Shown here: piece by piece, positions 1-4,845 of the stretch | How positions within the stretch are numbered: position 1 is the stretch's first letter | How the letters are laid out: every line of letters starts with the position of its first letter | Assembly: GCA_028714055.1 (NCBI GenBank) | Contig: JAQTNB010000090.1 | Location: 1 to 5,653 of the forward strand | Origin: Candidatus Omnitrophota bacterium | GTDB lineage: Bacteria > Omnitrophota > Gorgyraeia > Gygaellales > Profunditerraquicolaceae | Direction: 5' to 3' | Length of the DNA stretch: 5,653 bases | Translations under genes and position numbers: made by a program | Notes under the pieces: generated by a model | Seen by the model: only the letters and a program-made list of their open reading frames with translations | What the model was told of the DNA's origin: nothing | The model's database searches: none

Positions 1-1112
1 CGATGCTTTCCATGCCCCTGGGCACCCTTCAGACCACCCTCGTCAAATATATCGCTGAATTCAATGCCCGCGCTCAATCGGCCAATATCAAGGCACTGTT
101 ATCCCGTCTTTTTAAGGGGGCATCACTCGGCGCGCTTGCGACCTTCGCGGTCTTTGCAGTTTTGAGCGCTCCCCTGATGAACGGCCTTAAGATCCAGCCG
201 GTTTCCTGCGGTTTCTTATTCGCGCTTTTGGCGGCCACTGCCTGGATATCGCCTTTGATGCTGGGGGGCCTGCAGGGCCTGCAGCTTTTCGGATGGCTTG
301 TCCTGACGATGATCCTGATCGGGGCGCTGAAGCTGGTGATCGGTTTTGTGCTGATCATGCTGGGGATGGGGGTGGCGGGGGCCTTTGCCGGCTTTGTGGT
401 TTCCGCCGTGATCGGGATACTCCTGGGGGTGTCCGTCTTGAAGAACTTTCTTGTGCCGGGAGATTCAGGCGCGGCCGTGGACCTAAAAAAATTTTTCCTC
501 TATTGCCTTCCCGTCGCGCTGACACTTTTCTGCTCCATCAGCCTGGCAAGCATCGATATGATACTGGTGAAGCTTTTCTTCAGCATTGAAGACGCGGCCG
601 CTTATTCGCTGGCCCAGATGCTCGGCAAGATCTTTTATTTCCTGCCGGGCGCGATCACCATCGTCATGTTCCCGAAGGCGAGCAGCCAGAACGCGCAGAA
701 GTCGGGGACACGGGAGACCCTTTTAAAATCGCTTTTTTACGCGGGAGCCCTGTGCGCCGCGGCGGTCATCGCCTATAACCTTTTTCCCGCGTTCGTATTG
801 AAGGTGTTGACCGGAAAGGCGCCCGCAGCCTCGATCCTTTTGGGGAGGTTCTTCAGCGTGTCCATGACCTTCTTTACCATGACCTCGGTCCTGGCGATGT
901 ATTTTCTTTCCGTCGGGGACTTACGCTTCCTGAAATACCTGGTGGCCTTATCGCTGGCGGAATTCCTGGCGATCATGCTCTGGCATACGAGCCTCGTGCA
1001 GGTCCAGCTGGTCCTCTGCGTCATCGGCGGCCTGCTTTTTGCGGCGCATCTTGCGCTCGCGTTATATAAAAATCAGGGAGGCGCGGCCAAGGCCTTTGTC
1101 TCGGCAGGATAA
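1..1112 (+). CDS. Oligosaccharide flippase, Wzx/MATE-like (5' truncated by window edge)
   Basis: This is the C-terminal part of a polytopic membrane protein. The frame is open from base 3 with no upstream stop, so the gene begins outside the window; 369 codons are visible, against roughly 420-480 residues for the family. The visible protein is mostly hydrophobic segments, at about residues 38-60, 68-90, 95-120, 122-146, 163-183, 206-224, 243-265, 283-303, 308-328 and 332-355, with basic loops between them. Family-like features are the opening 'MPLGTLQTTLVKYIAEF' (residues 4-20), resembling the first cytoplasmic loop of Wzx proteins, and the stretch around residues 183-225 (SIDMILVKLFF, then AAAYSLAQMLGKI, then FPKAS), which resembles the second-half repeat of COG2244 flippases. 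Members move undecaprenyl-linked oligosaccharides across the inner membrane. The stop (1110-1112) lies 2 nt before the next glycosyltransferase gene, which supports a role in lipid-linked glycan export. The substrate cannot be predicted. The family is fairly sure; either Met near base 3 could be mistaken for a start but is probably internal. Confidence 0.85.
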   Translation, partial: MLSMPLGTLQTTLVKYIAEFNARAQSANIKALLSRLFKGASLGALATFAVFAVLSAPLMNGLKIQPVSCGFLFALLAATAWISPLMLGGLQGLQLFGWLVLTMILIGALKLVIGFVLIMLGMGVAGAFAGFVVSAVIGILLGVSVLKNFLVPGDSGAAVDLKKFFLYCLPVALTLFCSISLASIDMILVKLFFSIEDAAAYSLAQMLGKIFYFLPGAITIVMFPKASSQNAQKSGTRETLLKSLFYAGALCAAAVIAYNLFPAFVLKVLTGKAPAASILLGRFFSVSMTFFTMTSVLAMYFLSVGDLRFLKYLVALSLAEFLAIMLWHTSLVQVQLVLCVIGGLLFAAHLALALYKNQGGAAKAFVSAG

Positions 1113-1114
1113 CC

Positions 1115-1909
1115 ATGCAGAACGTAAAAGGGAAGATCTCGATACTGATGCCCGCTTACAACGAAGCGGAGCATATCGTTTCCAATATCGAAGAGACGGT
1201 CAGGACATTCGAGGAGTCCGGCTGCCAATGGGAATTGATCGTTGTGGATGACGGCTCGACTGACCGGACGTTCGAAAAGATACAGGAATGCGCCGCAAAA
1301 TACCCCGCGCAGATCTTTGCCAAGCGCAACCACGCCAATCTCGGCAAGGGAAGGGCGCTCAAAAAAGCGCTCCATTACGTAAGCGGAGATTACGTGGTTT
1401 TTCTGGACGCGGACCTCGACCTGCACCCGGTCCTGATCCAGACGCTTTTTGATATCATGCGCCTTGATAACGCGGACGTCGTGATCGGCTCGAAACTCCA
1501 TCCCAATTCCAAGGTAAACTATCCTTTCCACCGCCGCATCATCAGCATGGTCTACTACGCCCTGGTGCAGCTTCTGTTCAACCTTCCGTGCCGCGATACG
1601 CAGACGGGGTTAAAGCTCTTCAAGGTCGGGGTGCTGCGCGATGTCTTCCCCAGGCTCCTGGTGAAACAATTCGCCTTTGATATAGAGGTCCTGGTCAACG
1701 CCTACCATCTGGGCTACAAGATCGCCGAAGCGCCCATCGTCATAAAACCCGTCACCAAGTTCTCGCTGATCGGCCCGAGAGCGATCTTCACCACCATGTG
1801 GGACACCCTGGCCGTATTTTACCGGATGTTCATCCTGAAATACTATGACCGTATCCATTATCATCGCCGTAAAAACCTGGCAAAAGAATTTAGAAGAATG
1901 CGTAAATAG
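1115..1909 (+). CDS. Glycosyltransferase family 2, DPM1/ALG5-like (polyprenyl-phosphate sugar transferase type)
   Basis: This is a 264-residue GT-A fold enzyme that should transfer a sugar from a nucleotide sugar, in this subfamily often to polyprenyl phosphate at the cytoplasmic face of the membrane. Visible motifs are ISILMPAYNEAEH (residues 8-20, first strand), VVDDGSTD (43-50, nucleotide binding), NLGKGRAL (75-82, typical of DPM-like members), DAD (98-100, metal-binding DXD), DTQTGLKLF (161-169, acceptor-side motif) and FDIEVL (188-193). No transmembrane segment is evident, so it is probably soluble or peripheral. The start has a good ribosome-binding site, AGGA at 1106-1109, 5 nt before the ATG, and lies 2 nt after the flippase stop. 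The C-terminus is odd: after the 'FYRMFILKYYD' region expected near the end of such proteins, a very basic tail of about 19 residues is encoded by DNA that is also the start of the next gene. Family is secure; donor and acceptor are unknown. Confidence 0.9.
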   Translation: MQNVKGKISILMPAYNEAEHIVSNIEETVRTFEESGCQWELIVVDDGSTDRTFEKIQECAAKYPAQIFAKRNHANLGKGRALKKALHYVSGDYVVFLDADLDLHPVLIQTLFDIMRLDNADVVIGSKLHPNSKVNYPFHRRIISMVYYALVQLLFNLPCRDTQTGLKLFKVGVLRDVFPRLLVKQFAFDIEVLVNAYHLGYKIAEAPIVIKPVTKFSLIGPRAIFTTMWDTLAVFYRMFILKYYDRIHYHRRKNLAKEFRRMRK

Positions 1910-2810
1910 GTGCCTGGAACTCGCGGACGGCGATTTTGAGATCATCGTCCTGCCGGACCGGGCCTTAACGCAGCGGTTTGACGCGCGCGTGCGCGTCATT
2001 CCCACCGGAGACGTAACGCCTCCGCACAAGCGGGACATCGGCATCAAGGAAGCAAAAGGCGCGATCATCGCTTTTCTTGACGACGATGCCTACCCGTGCA
2101 AGGAGTGGCTGCGTTACGCCCGGGAGGATTTCCGCGATGAGGGCGTGGCTGCCGTGGGAGGCCCGGCCGTCACCGCGCCATCGGATCCCCCGAGGGAGAA
2201 AGCCAGCGGCCTGGTCTATTCTTCCGCGCTGGTGAGCGCCCGTTTTGCCTACCGGTATGTCGCCGGCAAGAGAAGGACGGTGGAGGATTATCCTTCCTGC
2301 AACCTGCTGGTGCGCAAGGACGCCCTCGATAAACTGGGAGGCTTTCAGACCAGTTTCTGGCCGGGTGAGGATACCAAGCTTTGCCTTGATATTACCAGGG
2401 GGCTGCATAAGAAGATCGTGTATGACCCGCGCGTCCTGGTCTATCATCACCGCAGGCCGCTGTTTAAGGGGCACTTAAAGCAGATCGCCAATTACGCGCT
2501 TCATCGCGGGTATTTTGTCAAAAAATACCCCGCGACATCATTGAAGCCGGCATATTTTACCCCGAGCATTTTCCTGGTCTTGCTTACCGCGGGCGCCTTG
2601 TGGGTCTTTTTCTTCGACCAGTTCAATATCCTGTACGCGTCCATGCTCCTGGTATATCTGTTGGCAACGCTGGCAGGGGCTTGCGCGGTTTCCCGGGCCG
2701 AGAAGGGGCTCATACCGCTGGTCTGGCAGGGGATAATCCTGACGCACCTTACCTACGGTTTCTTTTTTATCAAAGGCCTGAGCCTCCCGCGCCTTTCCGA
2801 GGAGCCTTAA
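1845..2810 (+). CDS. Glycosyltransferase family 2 with three C-terminal membrane segments
   Basis: This 321-residue protein has an N-terminal GT-A domain and a membrane-embedded C-terminus. The first residues, MTVSIIIAVKTW, are the usual first strand of GT2 enzymes, so the start at 1845 is required by the fold although it lies 65 nt inside the preceding gene and has no clear Shine-Dalgarno sequence nearby; the nearest purine stretch, GGA at 1824-1826, is too far. Motifs are HKRDIGIKEAKGAIIAFLDDD (residues 61-81, with DDD at 79-81 as the DXD site), YPSCNLLVRKDAL (149-161) and WPGEDTKL (172-179, with the ED pair of the probable catalytic base). The nucleotide-binding loop usually reading DDGSTD is replaced by LPDRA (36-40). 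Hydrophobic segments at about 241-257, 261-281 and 289-309 should anchor it. It probably extends a lipid-linked glycan on the cytoplasmic side. The gene ends 2 nt before the radical SAM gene. Family secure, sugar unknown. Confidence 0.87.
   Translation: MTVSIIIAVKTWQKNLEECVNRCLELADGDFEIIVLPDRALTQRFDARVRVIPTGDVTPPHKRDIGIKEAKGAIIAFLDDDAYPCKEWLRYAREDFRDEGVAAVGGPAVTAPSDPPREKASGLVYSSALVSARFAYRYVAGKRRTVEDYPSCNLLVRKDALDKLGGFQTSFWPGEDTKLCLDITRGLHKKIVYDPRVLVYHHRRPLFKGHLKQIANYALHRGYFVKKYPATSLKPAYFTPSIFLVLLTAGALWVFFFDQFNILYASMLLVYLLATLAGACAVSRAEKGLIPLVWQGIILTHLTYGFFFIKGLSLPRLSEEP
2801..2804 (+). promoter_or_regulatory. Ribosome-binding site deciding the radical SAM start
   Basis: GGAG lies 8 nt before the ATG at 2813, a good spacing for a Shine-Dalgarno sequence. 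It supports starting the radical SAM gene at 2813 rather than at the in-frame ATG at 2600. The longer reading would add a Pro/Arg/Gly-rich stretch that merely overlaps the membrane segments of the upstream glycosyltransferase in another frame. Confidence 0.7.
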
Positions 2811-2812
2811 AG

Positions 2813-4303
2813 ATGAAGGTCGCTATCTCCTATCCGCCGCTGGCAAACGAAAAGGGCTGTCCGACTCTCGGTCAGAACAGGCAATTCCAGTATTTTAAGG
2901 ATCCCACCTACATCTATCCGGTCGTCCCGGCAACCGCCGCGACCCTGCTTAAGAACGCGGGCCACGAAGCCGTTTGGAACGATTGCCTTGCCGAAGGCCT
3001 CAACAGGGAAGCATTCTTTTCGTTCCTTGAACGCTCGGGACTGGAGCTTATCGCGTTTGAAACAAAGACGCCGGTAGTAAAGCAGCACTGGAGCCTGATC
3101 AACGAGATCAAAGAGCGGTTCCCAAAGCTTTGTTGCGTGCTTTTCGGCGACCATGTAACTGCCCTTCCGAAAGAGTCTTTTGAAAATTCCCGGGTTGATT
3201 TTGTCTTGGCCGGCGGAGACTATGATTTCTTACTTTTGAACCTTTGCGATACCTTGCGCGCCGGGAGCGGTAACCTGCAAGCCTGCCTTGAGCCCGGCAT
3301 CTATTGGAGAGACAAGGAAGAAGTAAAGAGCAACGGGCCTTTTAAGCTCGACCACGACCTCGATACGCTTCCGTTTATCAACCGGGACCTGACCAAATGG
3401 CAGCTGTATGCCTTTAAGAACGGTAATTACAAGCGTACCCCCGGCACATACATCATGAGCGGGCGTGACTGCTGGTGGGGGAAATGCACTTTTTGCGGTT
3501 GGGGGCATTTTTATCCGCGGTTCAGGCAGCGTAAGCCTTCCGGCGTGCTGGATGAGATCGGCGCACTTGTTGAAAGGTACGGCGTGCGCGAGATCATGGA
3601 CGATACGGGTAGCTTTCCGGTAGGGGGTTGGCTCAGGGAGTTCTGCCAGGGGATGATCGCGCAGGGGTTTAACCGGAAGGTATACCTGGATTGCAACATG
3701 CGTTTCGGGACCCTCGGGCCCCAGGATTTCGCGCTGATGAAAAAGGCGAATTTCCGCCTTCTTCTTTTCGGCTTAGAGTCCGCAAACCAGGCAACACTCG
3801 ACAGGATCAATAAAAATTTGCGGGTGCAGGATGTGATCGACGGGTGCAGGGAGGCAAGCGCGGCAGGGCTGTATCCGCATATAACGATCATGTTCGGTTA
3901 CCCCTGGGAGACCTATGATGACGCCAGGAAGACCCTGGAATTGGGAAGGTGGCTGTTGAAAAAAGGGTATGCCTATACGATGCAGGCGACCATGGTCATT
4001 CCGTACCCCGGAACGCCCCTGTTTGAAGAATGCCGGCAAAAGGGGTGGCTTGAGACCCTTGATTGGGACCGTTATGACATGAAAGAGCCGGTCATGCGCG
4101 CCCCTATCCCGCCGGAAAAAATACCCGGGTTGGTGCAGGGGATGTACGGAGTAGCCTTTCAACCCGAGTTTATGCTCAGGAAGCTCCTTTCGCTGCGCGA
4201 CAAAGACGACCTCAAATATTACCTGCGCGCGGCAGGAAAGGTCCTGGGGCATATCTTTGATTTTAACCGGAAAAAAGAGGAGAAGCGATGTTCTGGTCGA
4301 TAG
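2813..4303 (+). CDS. B12-binding-type radical SAM enzyme with CX4CX2C cluster motif
   Basis: This 496-residue protein should use S-adenosylmethionine and a 4Fe-4S cluster to make a 5'-deoxyadenosyl radical, and probably cobalamin as second cofactor. Residues about 1-180 form a Rossmann-like N-terminal region (MKVAISYPP at 1-9, VLFGDHVTALP at 109-119, VDFVLAGGDYD at 128-138) resembling the cobalamin-binding domain of B12 radical SAM proteins; no DxHxxG motif is present, which is common in this class. The radical SAM core starts at 'GRDCWWGKCTFCGW' (217-230). The cluster cysteines would be C220, C225 and C228, spaced CX4CX2C instead of the usual CX3CX2C. Further core landmarks are IMDDTGSFP (261-269), LLFGLESANQATLDRINK (317-334), ITIMFGYPWET (357-367) and VIPYPGTPLFEEC (395-407). 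Many B12 radical SAM enzymes are methyltransferases or ring-modifying enzymes; here a sugar or lipid substrate is inferred from neighbours only. The gene overlaps the SemiSWEET gene by 16 nt. Superfamily is secure; substrate is unknown. Confidence 0.88.
   Translation: MKVAISYPPLANEKGCPTLGQNRQFQYFKDPTYIYPVVPATAATLLKNAGHEAVWNDCLAEGLNREAFFSFLERSGLELIAFETKTPVVKQHWSLINEIKERFPKLCCVLFGDHVTALPKESFENSRVDFVLAGGDYDFLLLNLCDTLRAGSGNLQACLEPGIYWRDKEEVKSNGPFKLDHDLDTLPFINRDLTKWQLYAFKNGNYKRTPGTYIMSGRDCWWGKCTFCGWGHFYPRFRQRKPSGVLDEIGALVERYGVREIMDDTGSFPVGGWLREFCQGMIAQGFNRKVYLDCNMRFGTLGPQDFALMKKANFRLLLFGLESANQATLDRINKNLRVQDVIDGCREASAAGLYPHITIMFGYPWETYDDARKTLELGRWLLKKGYAYTMQATMVIPYPGTPLFEECRQKGWLETLDWDRYDMKEPVMRAPIPPEKIPGLVQGMYGVAFQPEFMLRKLLSLRDKDDLKYYLRAAGKVLGHIFDFNRKKEEKRCSGR
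4276..4282 (+). promoter_or_regulatory. Strong ribosome-binding site of the SemiSWEET gene, inside the radical SAM gene
   Basis: AGAGGAG lies 5 nt before the ATG at 4288 and within the last codons of the radical SAM gene. It is the best Shine-Dalgarno match in the window, so the small transporter is likely translated efficiently in its own right as well as by coupling. Confidence 0.7.
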
Positions 4304-4539
4304 TCGGAACCTGTGCGGCAAGCCTTACCATGCTTTCTTTCATCCCCCAGATCTACAAGATCGTCAAGACCAGGTCAGCCAGGGACGTCAGCTTCATGAC
4401 CCTGCTTCAATTGACGCTGGGCGTCAGCCTCTGGATAGCCTACGGCGTGCACCTGAAGGACGCCATTATTATCGGAGCCAACGTGATCACGCTGGTTTCG
4501 CTGCTTATTACGTTAGGGCTGTATTACAAGTACCGGTAA
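4288..4539 (+). CDS. SemiSWEET small sugar transporter (PQ-loop family)
   Basis: This 83-residue protein has three hydrophobic segments, at about residues 2-20, 36-54 and 59-79, the layout of bacterial SemiSWEETs, which work as dimers moving sugars such as glucose or sucrose down a gradient. The PQ motif is seen in SFIPQIYKIVKTRSARDVS (residues 17-35), a stretch very typical of the family. Trp49 (in SLWIAYG, 47-53) and Asn65 (in GANVITL) sit where known SemiSWEETs have their substrate-pocket Trp and Asn. Length is right for a complete gene. The start overlaps the radical SAM stop by 16 nt and has a strong ribosome-binding site. It is the last gene of the run before a 306-nt gap. Its linkage to glycan genes suggests handling of a sugar made or released by this pathway, but that is inference; SemiSWEET genes also occur in unrelated contexts. 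The family call is firm; the substrate is not known. Confidence 0.88.
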   Translation: MFWSIVGTCAASLTMLSFIPQIYKIVKTRSARDVSFMTLLQLTLGVSLWIAYGVHLKDAIIIGANVITLVSLLITLGLYYKYR

Positions 4540-4567
4540 GTTTAAAGACCGCCTTCAAGAGAAGTCC

Positions 4568-4720
4568 TAAATAACAAATAACAAATAACAAATTACAATC
4601 AATAATCAACATCCAAATTACAATAACCAAACATATGTTTGATTATTGAATATTGATTATTGCCTGCCTTCGGCAGACAGGTAATTTGATTGTTATTTGT
4701 AATTTGTAATTTGTTATTTA
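4568..4720. repeat. Long imperfect palindrome with 7-nt periodicity (MITE- or REP-like element)
   Basis: The outer arms, 4568-4602 and 4686-4720, are inverted copies of 35 nt with 32 matches; all three mismatches are A/T swaps at the same position of a heptamer. The left arm holds ATAACAA three times and ATTACAA once (4571-4598); the right arm holds the inverse as TTGTTAT, TTGTAAT, TTGTAAT, TTGTTAT (4690-4717). The centre is a perfect 14-nt palindrome, CAAACATATGTTTG (4628-4641), flanked by weaker inverted arms (4607-4627 with 4642-4662, 15 of 21 positions paired). The right arm carries an extra 19 nt (4663-4681); without it both inner and outer arms share one centre. It encodes no protein. 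It could be a miniature mobile element, an RNA hairpin acting as terminator or stabiliser of the upstream operon, or a protein-binding site. There is no obvious target-site duplication at the ends. Confidence 0.8.
4663..4681. repeat. 19-nt GC-rich hairpin inserted in the palindrome's right arm
   Basis: The sequence CCTGCCTTCGGCAGACAGG is itself an inverted repeat: CTGCC (4664-4668) pairs with GGCAG (4672-4676) around a TTC loop, and the outer CCTG and CAGG ends are complementary too. It is GC-rich (13 of 19) inside a very AT-rich element and has no counterpart in the left arm, so it looks like a separate insertion or a replaced segment. The exact edges may shift by one base because G occurs at both 4662 and 4681. 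Confidence 0.6.
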
Positions 4721-4733
4721 TTGGGGTTTGGCT

Positions 4734-4753
4734 AGCTTGCCGCAAGGCAAGCT
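4734..4753. terminator. 8-bp hairpin with GCAA loop, possible terminator or repeat
   Basis: AGCTTGCC and GGCAAGCT form a perfect 8-bp stem closed by GCAA, a stable GNRA-type tetraloop in RNA. It lies downstream of the SemiSWEET gene, between the two transcription units, as a terminator would. No T-run follows directly; the nearest is at 4768-4772, about 15 nt further on, so a classical rho-independent terminator is doubtful. It could instead be a short repeat element of the genome. Confidence 0.35.
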
Positions 4754-4807
4754 GTTGGTGTTTGGGATTTTTCCCTATTTATGGTTATATTTCCCGGAAT
4801 TTTATAA

Positions 4808-4836
4808 GTGACAATGGCACCTAACTTATGTATAAT
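4808..4836 (+). promoter_or_regulatory. Sigma-70-type promoter for the oxidoreductase gene
   Basis: The -35 box GTGACA (4808-4813) matches TTGACA at five of six positions. It is followed by a 17-nt spacer and a perfect -10 box TATAAT (4831-4836). Transcription would start at about 4842-4844, only 2-4 nt before the ATG at 4846, so the transcript would be nearly leaderless. The position at the end of the only long gap supports a new transcription unit here. Confidence 0.65.
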
Positions 4837-4845
4837 AATAGGATT

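Larger units (their letters stand above)
4540..4845. other. 306-bp AT-rich intergenic region with hairpins and a promoter
   Basis: No convincing gene lies here on either strand. In order it contains about 28 nt with nothing recognised (4540-4567), a long heptad-period palindrome (4568-4720) carrying a 19-nt GC-rich hairpin, a hairpin with a GCAA loop (4734-4753), a short GGGA-TTTT-TCCC inverted repeat (4764-4775), and a promoter (4808-4836) in front of the oxidoreductase gene. The base composition is strikingly different from the GC-rich genes on both sides, which suggests an inserted or independently evolving element. Confidence 0.8.

Noticed and set aside
269..285. Direct repeat of GGCCTGCA
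   Set aside because: It encodes the Gly-Leu-Gln repeat in the flippase and needs no other explanation.
1073..1531. Reverse-strand open frames opposite the glycosyltransferase genes, including 1610-2068 and 1965-2474
   Set aside because: They mirror conserved GT2 genes, have no recognisable domain, and arise readily opposite GC-rich coding DNA.
1981..1996. 16-nt alternating purine-pyrimidine run rich in CG, a possible Z-DNA site
   Set aside because: It lies inside a glycosyltransferase gene and is explained by Ala, Arg and Val codons in GC-rich coding DNA.
2600..2812. In-frame N-terminal extension of the radical SAM gene from the ATG at 2600
   Set aside because: It overlaps the membrane segments of the upstream glycosyltransferase, has low-complexity Pro/Arg/Gly-rich composition, and the ATG at 2813 has a good ribosome-binding site and begins a typical first strand.
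4257..4574. Open frame of 105 codons overlapping the SemiSWEET gene on the same strand
   Set aside because: Composition is unlike a protein family (rich in His, Gln, Arg and Asp), and it shadows a clear three-segment membrane protein.
4571..4717. CRISPR array
   Set aside because: The repeated units are only 7 nt with no spacers, and the two halves are inverted rather than direct repeats.
4540..4845. tRNA, small RNA gene or cobalamin riboswitch in the intergenic gap
   Set aside because: No cloverleaf or conserved B12-box-like pattern was seen; the structure present is explained by the palindrome and two simple hairpins.
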